Source: Moniliophthora roreri
Lineage: Eukaryota > Basidiomycota > Agaricomycetes > Agaricales > Marasmiaceae
NCBI GenBank assembly: GCA_001466705.2
Contig: LATX02000181.1
Coordinates: forward strand, 682,001-746,000
Length of the DNA: 64,000 nucleotides
Direction of reading: 5' to 3'
Under the pieces are notes generated by a model. It did not search any database, was not told the origin of the DNA, and saw only the letters and a program-made list of their open reading frames with translations. This document shows positions 10,965 to 22,246 of the stretch, piece after piece (positions within the stretch are counted from its first letter, which is position 1; each line of letters begins with the position of its first letter). A program made the position numbers and the translations under genes.

Positions 10965-11744
10965 AGAGGGGAAGTGTAATGTACATACCCATTTGTATTT
11001 GCAATATAGGAATCGGTAACGTTGGAAACGGTGCGTTGATGTCGATCTATTCGTGAACTGGCACGAGCTTATATTTCCGAGGATACTACGATTCACTCTT
11101 GATTGACTATAAGCGAATCCGAACTCCCTTAGGTGATACCGTTCAACGTCTAACGTCACTTGTCAGTTACAGTTAGAAAGCAACACACACTATTAGTGTT
11201 CTTGTTGTATCTGTGCCGGGTGGAGTTTCAGTCAAGGCTTCAGTAGGAAACGTCTATTTTTCAGTCTGGCCTATAAAACCTGTGATTTGCGAGTCATATA
11301 TCTGGGCTGTTTTTCTCTCGCTGCTAACATCTCCTGCACATGCGTATTGTCGCCATGTTTAGCTTTGACTACCGAGCAGACCACCCTTGTTCACTATTGA
11401 GATGTACGCCTCGGGGGATTTAAGACGACGAAGATTCTCCATTGGCCTTGGCGTGTTTTATTCCGTGAGTCACCGTGTTCTATTTCAATCATTCTGGTCC
11501 TGATCAGCATGCATCATGGGTTCCTCCAACCAATCAAAATTGCATACATAGAGGACTGATTGCATGTGCTCCTTGAACGGTCCGTTAGACGCTCCGCGAC
11601 TGCAAACCCTTCCTGAGTTGCACACATTCACATTTGACGTTGATGACTGATTGCATGTGCTCTTCGAACGGCCCGTCATCCTCTCTGGATAGGACGTTCT
11701 GCATAAATTTCGACAATATCTCGCTTGCAATGAAGAAGGGGGGG
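10965..11744. promoter_or_regulatory. Intergenic region between the GH12 genes, with a repeated motif
   Basis: No gene seen. Two 31-base direct repeats, differing at 3 positions, start GACTGATTGCATGTGCTC at 11554-11584 and 11645-11675, 91 bases apart and about 120-240 bases upstream of the second GH12 start. A CCAAT motif is at about 11530. The repeats may be activator sites; this is inference. Confidence 0.5.
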
Positions 11745-11752
11745 TATAAATA
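11745..11752 (+). promoter_or_regulatory. TATA box of the second GH12 gene
   Basis: TATAAATA, 38 bases upstream of the chosen start codon at 11790. Confidence 0.6.
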
Positions 11753-11789
11753 TGTGCGTCGATGAATCTTGGGTGAAGCAAGTACCACG

Positions 11790-13086
11790 ATGCTCGCACT
11801 CACTGGCTTTGTCGCTCTAGCACTTTCGCTCGCCTCAGTGTCTGCTCAAAGTGTTCCGGCCTGGGGTCAATGCGGTGGCATTGGATACAATGGACCTACC
11901 AGTGAGTATTCATCTTTACTGCTTGAGATTCAAAATTTAGACCCATTATTCTCTGTGATTAGCTTGTGTGTCCGGATATACCTGTGTGAAGCAGAACGAC
12001 TACTACTATCAGTGCATCCAAGGATCCGGAACGCCACAGACTACTACACAAACCTCGAGTCCACCAACTTCGACTTCTCCTAGTGGGCCGGTGGACACGA
12101 CAGAACGGTGCGGTCAGTGGGACTCGGTCGTCGTAGGCCCATACACCATCTACGTTAATCAATGGGGCAAGGATGGTGGGTCTGGAACGAGCTGTGCCAA
12201 GGTCAACTCTTTGTCTGGCACGACAATATCATATGTGAATCGGTGGAACTGGACGGGGGGTACCGGCGTAAAGAGTTATAGTGAGCAGATCTCAACTTTT
12301 GAATATCGGCCAAGTCGAGCTCACGGTGTATACCAGCGAACGTCAACTTGAATCAAGGTGTCGGTAAGCAATTGAGCGCTATTAGCAAGATTCCTGTACG
12401 TATATTTCGCTTTTCGACCCCCGTCAAAGCGTGACCTGAATTCCTGCAGGCGAGCTGGAAATGGAGTCAAACCCAGACGGGTACCATTGTCGCCAATGTC
12501 GCTTTTGATCTTTTCACGGCCGCTTCGGCTGGTGCATCCAACCAGTATGAGATTATGGTTTGGGTGGCCAACTTTAATGCGGGACCAATCTCGGCACAGT
12601 ATGGCTCTGATGGCAAGCCTGTGCCTATCGTGCAAAACGTGAATCTCGCGGGCAAGTCTTGGTAAGTTGGTTGATCTAGCATTTGTAGGAGAACTTGTGT
12701 ATACTGAAGACGAATGCGCTAGGAACTTGTATAAAGGATCGAATGGTGCACAGACGGTCTTTTCTTTCCTTACAAGTGACGGATCCCAAATCAACAGCTT
12801 CAGTGGAGATTTGAATGACTTTATCAAGGTACGCTGTTCCCTGCGTGTGATAGAGTATTAAATGTGCAGCTGACCACGGACGGATTGTGTGCCTAGTACT
12901 TGACGGCAAATCAAGGCTTGAGCAAGTCGCAATACCTCACCACTGTTCAGTCTGGAACAGAGGCAACATCGGGTGATGCGGTATTCACTGCGTGAGTAGC
13001 GTTCTTGCTTTTGCTCAGGTTTTGTGGGATGCGTTTGACTAACATTTTTGGTGAAAAGATCCGCGTACAGTGTTACAGTCCAGTGA
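11790..13086 (+). CDS. GH12 endoglucanase/xyloglucanase with N-terminal CBM1
   Basis: Secreted two-module enzyme. Exons: 11790-11901, 11963-12280, 12337-12395, 12450-12661, 12723-12828, 12897-12991, 13059-13086, giving 930 bases and 309 residues. A signal peptide (MLALTGFVALALSLASVSA) is followed by a CBM1 cellulose-binding module at about residues 23-58, with four cysteines and a YYYQC end. A Thr/Ser/Pro-rich linker (TPQTTTQTSSPPTSTSPS) leads to the GH12 domain starting CGQWDSVVVGPYT. The likely nucleophile is Glu197 (NQYEIMVWV) and the acid/base Glu291 (SGTEATSG). Introns fall at the same positions and phases as in the upstream paralogue, plus one inside the CBM1. The methionine at 11790 is chosen because it begins the signal peptide and follows the TATA box. 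The CBM1 should hold the enzyme on cellulose. Confidence 0.96.
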
Positions 13087-16000
13087 GGGACGGGAAAGTA
13101 GGATCTTATGCATGATAAATTGTATATATTATGTAGCGAGAAAAGAATCCGATATTGAGGAGGCGGAATTTTGACGACGCGGCTGATGCGGCGTGATTAG
13201 GAATTGAATCTGATGCCGCGTCAATTTGCCTCTTTCTCTGTTATTACCATCATCACCCGGTGTGATAAATTTATCTCCCAATGCTCAGAGCAGTATGGGC
13301 ATCGGAAGGTTATCGGAAAAGTTTCGAATTATCGTTCCTGTCAAACACACGGTGATTCGGGTAGCTGGTTACGCTTACTAGGCAAGTCCACGGATTATTT
13401 GAGATGGAGGTTCATGACTTCAAAACCATCCTGGTTCTTTCAACAGGCTCGCAATTGTATCCTTCTACTGAGCCGTAGCTGCAAACGAAATCAAGTTTCG
13501 AAGACTGGCGGCCATGAACATTCGACGAGGTCGTGTATGCTCTTGATGGAGGAACACTTGCATTTCGGTTGAAGCCTGCCCTCGAGCGTCTCATGGTTGC
13601 ATGTAAAGGAAGAAGCAAAAGACGGGATTCTGTCAAGCTGCAGGTGAGTTTGCCTGTTCCGCGATTTGGATGACTCACTCTAGTACATGCCCCATCATAG
13701 AGCATTCAATGTTTTTTGCTTGTTTTCTCAGGGACTACGCACACACGAAGGACTAGCGCGTATCCAAGTCTCGAGAAATCAAAAGTCATTAGCCAGCCGC
13801 AGATATACATTTCTGAGCGCAGTTCTCGTCTTTATCACATGCACAATGCCGGTCGGCTTGGGGGAATCTGGACTTTATAATCAGACTGACATACACCGCC
13901 AGCGAGATGAGACGGATAGTATCAGGCCTGGATCTGCTATGATAGTTTCCCTTGACACTTTTCGTGTGGTGGATGGCGTTGCTGTTACGAATACCTATAG
14001 CGTTCCGTTCCTAGGCTAGCGTCGCACTAGTCCAAATGCACGTTGACATCTCCACTGCAAAAAGTTCTTTGGTCGTGTAGGCTGTTACGAGGGGAGGGGT
14101 CATTGTGATCATAGTAATGATATCTTACCCCCTAACTGGAAAGCATGCAGTACTAGTCAATTTACCTTCAGGTCGCCGCCCCCTGAGAGGGAACAGCTCG
14201 ATATGCTCAGTTTCAAGATAAAAAGGAGAAATTGTTGCTGTTTCGTGGTGCATACTCAGTCAGCGATGAACGCACGGCCGGATTTGGCCTATAATTCTCG
14301 ACAGCCGTTCGTTATCATTTATGTAGGTATATCTACACCTAGAACTGGCGCGGCATTATGGCTTCTCACAGCAAGCTCCGAGTCGACACAAGAGGTCGGG
14401 GAGTCTGGAGGCGCTGAGAGCGAAAGGAGGGAGGAAAAGTGCTCGCTTTAGGCGCTAGCGCTCGAATTGAAAGGATTTCCCGAGCATTTTCCCAGCTGAT
14501 AGTTTCTCAACACGATTGTTTTTGCGGTATGGTTGTATGCTCCTACTTGACATTACTGGTATGTCAACAATGGAGTATCGTCTACCTCAGCACCTGAGTT
14601 TTGATCAGTAGTATTCTCCGGTGCTTTCTTGTAGCTTGCTAGTACTATTTGCATTTATCGAAACCAGGTGAAAGGTTTTTTCTAGTATTTGAGTGAGAGT
14701 TCGGCGGAACCAGTATCATGGATAGCCGGCGGCGACGGTGACGCACGACGCGTGATATCTTCTCTTGTCTCAAACCATCACTAGCATCAATACGAATCCG
14801 ACGACGCGTCCTTTAACATGGTTCATGCACGTCTCCAAATTCTTTAAAGAGGCATCTGGTGGAAGATTTGGTGGTTTGGGTGATATGAAATTGGTGATTT
14901 TTGGTGAAATGGGACGACTCGGGGTTACTAGGTAAGCCGATGATGCCTTGGTCGTCCTGATTCTAGATTCTAGATTTGAATAATTGGATATAGCCTGATG
15001 CTATGGACTACAGCGTACCTTGTAAATGCCGAAGAAGACTTGGTCATAGAGAAGGAGCGGGTCCAACTTGCGACTCGGATCTTGGCTAGCCCACGATAGC
15101 GATATCTCCCAGTCCGTGTGCCGTTGACATGAGAGGTAGTGAGGCAAGTTCTGAGGAAGCTGTTAGCGTCGATTTGAGGAGAAAGCTTGACGGTTCATCT
15201 CCCTGGTGTGGGGGAATATCTGACGGCGCCTGTGATTTATTTGGAGCGGGTGGGATGAAGAGGTGAGTACACCTTTATGCTATTCGCAGAGTCGACGGTG
15301 CTCATGTATCTAGCTTCGGCGGTGTAAACGCTCTGGACGCTGGGAAAGCCTGGCGAGACAAGTGGCCGTGTAGAGACGGGACGGGAGTGACATAGTGTCG
15401 TACTCGAGTGCATGGCAAAATGATGTGCGCTTCGTCACCAACGGAAAGCCTTGTGATAGTCGGTTCTTGTGCAGTGAACTCTTCGCGATAGCTGTTGGAA
15501 GGGGAGGCAGGGAATATTTCGATGTGCTTGGTGGTTGACGTTGTTGTTGCGTGGAAGTGAGTGCTTTCTACATTTCATGACACGTAGCTTGTCACTGACA
15601 TTGAGCGCTGCGGGTTGCCCTCGACACTGCGTCTTCTCCGACCATTTCCGGTTCTGACCCCAACACCACTCGAGTTGCGATAAGTCCGTCACATAATAAC
15701 AAAATATTTGTTCGATGCGCTCGTGTTGCGGTGAAAAGCGCTGGGAAGGCGCTGTGAAGAATTGGCAGGTACTTCTGTATTATGGTGTTTTTTTCAAGCC
15801 CAGCGAATGTTGCGATATTGTCATTGAAATAGCCTTGGCCGTCCAATACCATGCTCCCACATACGATGATGCCGTACCAATGGATTTTCCGTGGCTCTTT
15901 CTCCCCTGGAATTTGGCAGGCTCCTGATACACCAACTTGTACTAGGCCGGCCGATAAAAGAAGTAGAGATTTGACTTATGCCTGTTGGTTACTGGTATAG

Positions 16001-16513
16001 GGTTTATGGCCAACTACGATACATCACATCATTCCTCCTGCCGGAAATAATATCCGAAGGAAGAAAGAAGCTGTGCTGGAGTGCGCCATCTGACTATAGG
16101 ACTGCTTTTAGATGGCTCTTTGATTCTTCTGCTTCCGCCAGCCGACGTCACTGCAAAAGATCTGTGTACTCCATCCCTGGAATCGATGCAAGGATTGCAA
16201 AACGAGAAGTATATCATGATGAGGTGAGGATTGTAAACAAGTACTCCTGAGTCACGACTCGCGGTTCCTTCAACTCGATTATGACTCAAAGCAATTGATA
16301 CTGTGAAATACAAGAATTACAGTACAGGATCAGTTGTAGGTCATTGTGTATGCCAACACTATTCCTGTAAAAAAAGACGTAAAATGTATTTTGTAATAAA
16401 TCCAAAAATGGTAACCCCTTACCTAATTTGTTCGACCACGTGGTGTCCTGCTTCGGACTGGGAGGAGAGGATTTCTGCTTTGGACCACCACCGCCGACTT
16501 GCTCTCCCCTTTG
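13087..16513. other. Gene-poor region with possible coding relics
   Basis: No confident gene in about 3.4 kb. A clean frame at about 14790-14931 reads PLTWFMHVSKFFKEASGG then GDMKLVIFGEMGRLGVTR and ends at a GTAAG donor-like site. A second fragment at about 15000-15100 reads AYLVNAEEDLVIEKERVQLA before hitting stops. These may be exons of a decayed gene; the family is not recognised. The rest (13200-14450, 15400-16300) has only short unsupported frames. Confidence 0.35.
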
Positions 16514-16521
16514 TATAAAAA
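16514..16521 (+). promoter_or_regulatory. TATA box of the CCCH zinc-finger gene
   Basis: TATAAAAA about 85 bases upstream of the start codon at 16607, followed by a pyrimidine-rich leader typical of well-expressed fungal genes. Confidence 0.5.
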
Positions 16522-16606
16522 GGCTTCCTTGCTTCTGCCCAATACCCCCCAATTTCAATCTCATTTTTTTCACTCCTCTTGTATCATCTTCCCACGTGTT
16601 GTACCA

Positions 16607-18513
16607 ATGCCGACTGTAGATTCTGAAAGGGATAGGGCCAAGGACAAGGACAGGGAGAGAGACCACGGAACTGAAGATAGTCGAGAACGGGCGGGAAGTA
16701 AACAAGCGAAACCGTCGTCTTCGTCATCGAAATGTGCGTTGGACCTGGACTATGCCAGCTTTGTTATCAACTGAATTTTTTTTATTTATATCCCAGCCAA
16801 AGACCTCTCGCATGTTCCTTGCAAATTTTTCAAAGTCGGATCATGCACTGCTGGCTCATCTTGTCCCTTTTCCCATGCCGTATTGGAACCTGGAGCACAA
16901 AAGGATGTCTGTGCGTGGTTTGTCAAGGGCAACTGCAAATTCGGTCATAAATGCGCTTTGGCCCATGTCTTGCCTGGCCAGAGTATGTCGATGGATAGGA
17001 AGAATAAAAAGGCCGCCCAACAGGCAGCCGCTGCTGCTGGTGGAGGCAAGGGTGCTGAAGGAGGGAAAAAGTCTGGCTCGTCAAAACGGGAAAACGGTGA
17101 GGGAGATCCTTGTCAAAGCCTTTTTGTCATCAGAGTAGAACTGACTTTCTATTGGCGGTAGCGGGAAGACCTCCGATTACAATGTCACTCAAATCAAGCA
17201 TTTCACCCTCTGCACCAGCTCCAGCGATCAAGGATACCGATTTTGCCTCCTTTGGTGTCCTTGACGAGACAAGCAAGTTGCCCAGTGCACCCGCACAAGG
17301 CAAACCTGCTTCTCCACCTCCACAACCCCTTGCTTCGGAAGAAACACCAACTACACCAGCCAAGCCAGTTTCACCGTCTCTTCCCGTGTCATCTCCTCGG
17401 GACAAAGACCCTGGTCGTTCACCGGCAAAGAAACCTGCTATCGACTTTGGCCCGATAGGCTCCCCGCCACGCGTTGGTATCGCCACATCCCCTCATGCTC
17501 ACCCACATCCAATCTCGAGGTTGAACGGTGTTTCGCCCGGAACGTCACCCTCGTCAAGGTCCAATACAAACGGTACCCCAACCAACAATAACTTTCTCTC
17601 AACCTCACCATTCTCAGCGCCCGGTACCCAGTCCGTCTTTCTCAATTACCCAGAGCGGGGCGGTATGGCGGCATCTTTGGGCACCGGGCTCCTCAACAGC
17701 AACCCAAGATGGGCAACAAACCATACACCATCTGCTCCCGCTCACAAGCAAGTTTTCGACCTCGATGATGAACCGAGAACTGGCGCAGAGGACGATTTGG
17801 AAGACTTTTTGCCCAGCTCACTCACAGACCTTCTCACACCGGAAGAACGTTCACGTCGTATGTCGAGGAGCAATTCTGGTCAGGGTCCCAATGGTGGTGG
17901 TGGCATCGAACCACCCATGTTATCTCCTACAAGGAGAGCGGCTCTAGGCGTACCCACTACTGCTGCTGCTGCTGGCCACGGGAATAACGATGGCGCACAT
18001 AGATATTCACGTTCTGTACCCGCTACGTCACTTCTCGGTGACATTAGCTCAATTTGGTCCAACACCAACCCAGCCCAAGCCTCTCCACACGTTGGTAGTC
18101 CACTCGCAGCCGGTCTACCTTCCTCTCCTGGTCGTGCGCTGGGTAACGGAACGCCATCATCATTCGGAGCCGGGTCACCACCGGCATTCAGTATTACCCC
18201 GTCCAATGCCAGTGCGGCGTTTTTACCCGGTGTACACGCGGCGTATTACAAGTCAAAGCAGACGCAGGATTTAGGTCGGGGTGTAAGGAACGTCAGTTCG
18301 CCTTTGTACGGTGCAAGTAGTGGCGCTGGTGCTGGTGCTGGTACTGGTGCAGGTGCTGGTGGTGCCGGTGCTGGTACAGGGACCTTGCAGAGTTCACTGG
18401 CAGCTGCAACTGCTCGGTTAGGTGGAGGAAGCGGATATGGTACACCAACAGGAACGTCCAACGGTTTCGGTGATATGAATATAGGTGGTGGTACAGGTAT
18501 CGGGCTGGGTCTT

Positions 18514-18547
<34 letters not shown>

Positions 18548-19107
18548 GACAAGGAGACGTTCATCCGCATAGGCCAAACCTCCTTTCGAGTAACTCATCC
18601 CAAGCCTTTTCGTCTCATCACCATCTCGCGCATGCAGACGATCCTCAGTTGGCGCTTTCACCCGGATCGAGGGCGTTACAAGCCCATGCACCAGGGCAGA
18701 GTCTGCCGCAGGGTTTAGCAGCCGGATATTCGAGGATTCACGCGATGCCTTCAGTGGGCTCTCCAGGTTCAATTGGTGTTGGAGGTGGTGGATACAGTGT
18801 TAGTCCAGGCGCTACGGGCGCGTTCAACATTGGGCCATATGGATCCAATGCCGCATATGCAAGAGAGAGTATGGGGAGAGGAGAAACAGAATGGTCTGGG
18901 TTCGGCTCGTTTACACCAAATAACGTTGCGACTCCACCTGGATTGGGGCATCTACATCCTGTACCACAGCAAACAGACGATACAACAAGCAAGATGTCGT
19001 ATGCAAAGGCGGCCAAGGGTCCTGTAGGTGTCGGTGTCAAGAGTCCGTTGAGTAAACCTGTTAGTGGAGGTGGAGATGACGATGACTTGTTCACGTTGGA
19101 TGCGTAG
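16607..19107 (+). CDS. Double CCCH zinc-finger protein with long disordered tail
   Basis: Three exons (16607-16733, 16797-17096, 17162-19107) give 2,373 bases and 790 residues. The N-terminus is charged (DRAKDKDRERDHGTEDSRER). Two CCCH fingers of the C-x7-C-x5-C-x3-H type follow at residues 51-69 (CKFFKVGSC...CPFSH) and 81-99 (CAWFVKGNC...CALAH), so RNA binding is likely. The remaining ~690 residues are low-complexity Ser/Pro/Gly/Ala, with Gly-Ala-Thr runs (18322-18380), a Gly-Val run from a GGTGTC hexamer array (18514-18546) and conserved-looking patches (FASFGVLDE, DLEDFLPSSLTDLLTPEER, SKMSYAKAAKGP). Tandem CCCH pairs with such tails occur in fungal regulators related to yeast Lee1; the exact role is unknown. 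Both introns are GT-AG and restore frame exactly. Confidence 0.92.
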
Positions 19108-19980
19108 AGAGGGGAGATTAAAAAAAAGATTATCAAATGGTCAATCTGTACTGTGGACTCGTTTGTACCTCACCGCTGTTTTTCTTTTTTGCTCTTATCT
19201 ATCTATCGAGTTAATCTTTTTTCTTTTTCCTTTCCTACTTGGCATCCACGACCAGACTTTTTGTCTAGCATAGTATATATAAATCATTGAAGGAAAGCTC
19301 GCATAGGTAACTCAGTAAAGTAATAGCTAATAGCAGGGATTTAACACTACATAGGTTGAGAGGGACGGAATCTTTGCTGGCGTCACGGGCATGTCCGCCA
19401 AATGTCCTCCAATGTCCTCCAATCAACCTCCAATGTACCCGAGACCTGTAATCACTGCCCCAAACTGTTAAAACTCTCGTATTCTAGCTTCAAGTATTTT
19501 TGTGAGACATTTCGACCACCAATAGAATCGGTTCAGGGACGTGTGTGGGTCATACTTGTAGGATTATGGGAAAGGGGTATCTAAGCTAAAGACAGTGCAA
19601 GGAAGTGACTTATGGTGTGTAAAGTACAGGAAACTACTTAGCTAGCTGTGGGATGATGGTGGGGTGAGCACAAGGCGTGTCGAAGACTGAGGGTGGTACG
19701 ACAGATTTTCCCACAATACTTGATGGCGGATATGATGCTCGCCCGTTGCGTGACATCAGCAAAATCTGGAGAGAGAGTTATAACTAAGTACTTACCCTTG
19801 AGATTGGTGACAATCTCCCATTAAGGTCACTGTCAATTATAGCTGCAACCATAATTGATCTCCAGTGTAATATAGTGCCCAATACCCAGCACCAACAGTC
19901 TTGAGGATTGCAATGAGTTGCTGGAAATATAATGGGTGAGCCTGAGGGATAATAGGACAAGGAGTGGAGAATATGACACA
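19108..19980. other. Intergenic boundary between host genes and transposon-rich DNA
   Basis: No gene seen. Carries the 3' flank of the CCCH gene and, near 19394-19440, a short tandem repeat of AATGTCCTCC-like units. CpG content falls sharply across this stretch. Confidence 0.5.
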
Positions 19981-20009
19981 TACCATGTAATACAGCAAGT
20001 CCTGAGACT

Positions 20010-20274
20010 TACAACTAAAGTAAAAAGGCACCTAGGTAAGACAGAGTCAATACAAGCTAGATACAGTAAATAGTAAGCATTAACATAAGGGAATGATGAT
20101 AAATAGAAGCATACCTCAGTTGGGTGATAACACAACTGAGGAAAGGAAGAAAGGAAGGCAGTTACAAAGTCCCTGCTGTACAGAGGTCACATGAGATTGC
20201 AAAGAATGACATGCTGGTTAAAAGAGTCTGAGAAAAAGTCTGTATGTAGTCTGAAGGTCCAAGAAATCTGAACA
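20010..20274 (-). repeat. Copia LTR (3' side), minus orientation
   Basis: Closely similar to 37865-38114. On the minus strand both begin TGTTCAGAT and share CTACATACAGACTTTT and a 9-base-stem hairpin (CCTCAGTTG ... CAACTGAGG, 20114-20141). Its position just after the RNase H frame fits a 3' LTR. Ends are approximate. Confidence 0.65.
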
Positions 20275-22246
20275 CTCCTCCTCAGCAAGTACCCACAACT
20301 TCAAGACCAAGCATCTGAACCAAGTGAGAGTGAGAAGGTCCAGCAAAGTTCTTGGTGAAGATGCCAGCACAATTGTCTCATGAGGGAACATTCACAGTGA
20401 CAATGTATTGATCCTCAATGACAGCTTCATGAATCCAATGATATGACACCTTGACATGCTTATTGGAACCATTGATCTGCTCAGAGTTCATGTTCACAAT
20501 AGCAGCCTGAGAGTCAACATGGAAAGGTGTTGGAGCCTCTAGAGGGAAGCCAATCTGTTCCATGAGTTGGTGGAACTAGATGACTTCATGACCACAAAGG
20601 TGAGCTGCATAGTACTCAGCTTCACTAGTCAAGGAAGCAGTAGCAGTCTGCTTTCTGGATCTCCAAGAAAAGCATCCCCTTCTCAGAAAAAGAGCATATC
20701 CTGAGACTGACCATCCATGATCTGGGTGGCCAGCAAAGTCAGAATCTGACCATGCAGTGACATCAAAGGACTTAGATGCACCACCCAATGTGAGTGACAG
20801 ATTTCTAGTACCCTTCAAGTACCAAATGATCTGCTTCACAGCAGTCCAGTGGGCCTCACCAGGGTTCTGCATGAACTGAGCAACACACTGGCAGGCATGG
20901 GAGATATCTGGCCTAGTCATGACAGTAGCATGCATGATGGAGCCAACTGCTGACTGGTAGGGAACTTTGGCCATCATGGACTGCTCCTCCAGAGTGGTAG
21001 GTGACTGTGTCTTGGAAAGTTTTGTACTATGCGCAATAGGAGTAGGTGAGGGACGAGCTGATCCCAAACCAAAGCACTCAACAATCGAGTCAATGTACAA
21101 AGACTGATTGAAGGAGATGGTACGAGCTGCTCTGTCTTGAGTGACAGTCATACCCAGCNAGTAAGCATTAACATAAGGGAATGATGATAAATAGAAGCAT
21201 ACCTCAGTTGGGTGATAACACAACTGAGGAAAGGAAGAAAGGAAGGCAGTTACAAAGTCCCTGCTGTACAGAGGTCACATGAGATTGCAAAGAATGACAT
21301 GCTGGTTAAAAGAGTCTGAGAAAAAGTCTGTATGTAGTCTGAAGGTCCAAGAAATCTGAACACTCCTCCTCAGCAAGTACCCACAACTTCAAGACCAAGC
21401 ATCTGAACCAAGTGAGAGTGAGAAGGTCCAGCAAAGTTCTTGGTGAAGATGCCAGCACAATTGTCTCATGAGGGAACATTCACAGTGACAATGTATTGAT
21501 CCTCAATGACAGCTTCATGAATCCAATGATATGACACCTTGACATGCTTATTGGAACCATTGATCTGCTCAGAGTTCATGTTCACAATAGCAGCCTGAGA
21601 GTCAACATGGAAAGGTGTTGGAGCCTCTAGAGGGAAGCCAATCTGTTCCATGAGTTGGTGGAACTAGATGACTTCATGACCACAAAGGTGAGCTGCATAG
21701 TACTCAGCTTCACTAGTCAAGGAAGCAGTAGCAGTCTGCTTTCTGGATCTCCAAGAAAAGCATCCCCTTCTCAGAAAAAGAGCATATCCTGAGACTGACC
21801 ATCCATGATCTGGGTGGCCAGCAAAGTCAGAATCTGACCATGCAGTGACATCAAAGGACTTAGATGCACCACCCAATGTGAGTGACAGATTTCTAGTACC
21901 CTTCAAGTACCAAATGATCTGCTTCACAGCAGTCCAGTGGGCCTCACCAGGGTTCTGCATGAACTGAGCAACACACTGGCAGGCATGGGAGATATCTGGC
22001 CTAGTCATGACAGTAGCATGCATGATGGAGCCAACTGCTGACTGGTAGGGAACTTTGACCATCTTGGACTGCTCCTCCAGAGTGGTATGTGGCTGTGTCT
22101 TGGAAAGTTTTCTACCATGCACAATAGGAGTAGGTGAGGGATGAGCTGATCCCAAACCAAGTGCTCAACAATTGAGTCAATGTACAAAGATTGATTGAAG
22201 GAGATGGTATGAGCTGCTCTGTCTTGAGTGACAGTCATACCCAGCA
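20072..22246. repeat. Direct duplication around the N at 21159
   Basis: 20072-21158 and 21160-22246 are near-identical (offset 1088, one small indel). In the last 130 bases all four CpGs of the first copy (about 21032, 21054, 21086, 21123) are TpG or CpA in the second. The layout is copy-N-copy, as at the other Ns. Confidence 0.85.
20378..21158 (-). pseudogene. Copia reverse transcriptase/RNase H, duplicate fragment
   Basis: First copy of the Ty1/copia pol 3' segment: a frame with LGMTVTQDRAARTISF, YQSAVGSIMHATVMTRPDIS, WYLKGTRNLSLTL, the RNase H motif AWSDSDFAGHPD and SLTSEAEYYAA, then a stop and HVDSQAAIVNMN. It is cut by the N at 21159 and repeated in more complete form downstream. Probably not an independent gene. 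Confidence 0.8.

Noticed and set aside
16286..16705. 139-codon minus frame over the CCCH promoter
   Set aside because: Overlaps the TATA box and first exon of the well-supported gene; no family match.
17130..18772. Several long minus-strand frames inside the CCCH gene
   Set aside because: Shadows of the GC-rich low-complexity coding exon on the opposite strand.
18738..19136. 132-codon minus-strand frame at the end of the CCCH gene
   Set aside because: Antisense shadow of the same exon; no independent support.
19394..19440. AATGTCCTCC repeats considered as a CRISPR-like or telomeric array
   Set aside because: Only three to four short imperfect units, in a eukaryotic genome with no associated genes.
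20114..20141. Hairpin CCTCAGTTG...CAACTGAGG considered as a transcription terminator
   Set aside because: It recurs in each copia LTR copy, so it is part of the LTR; fungal termination does not use such hairpins.
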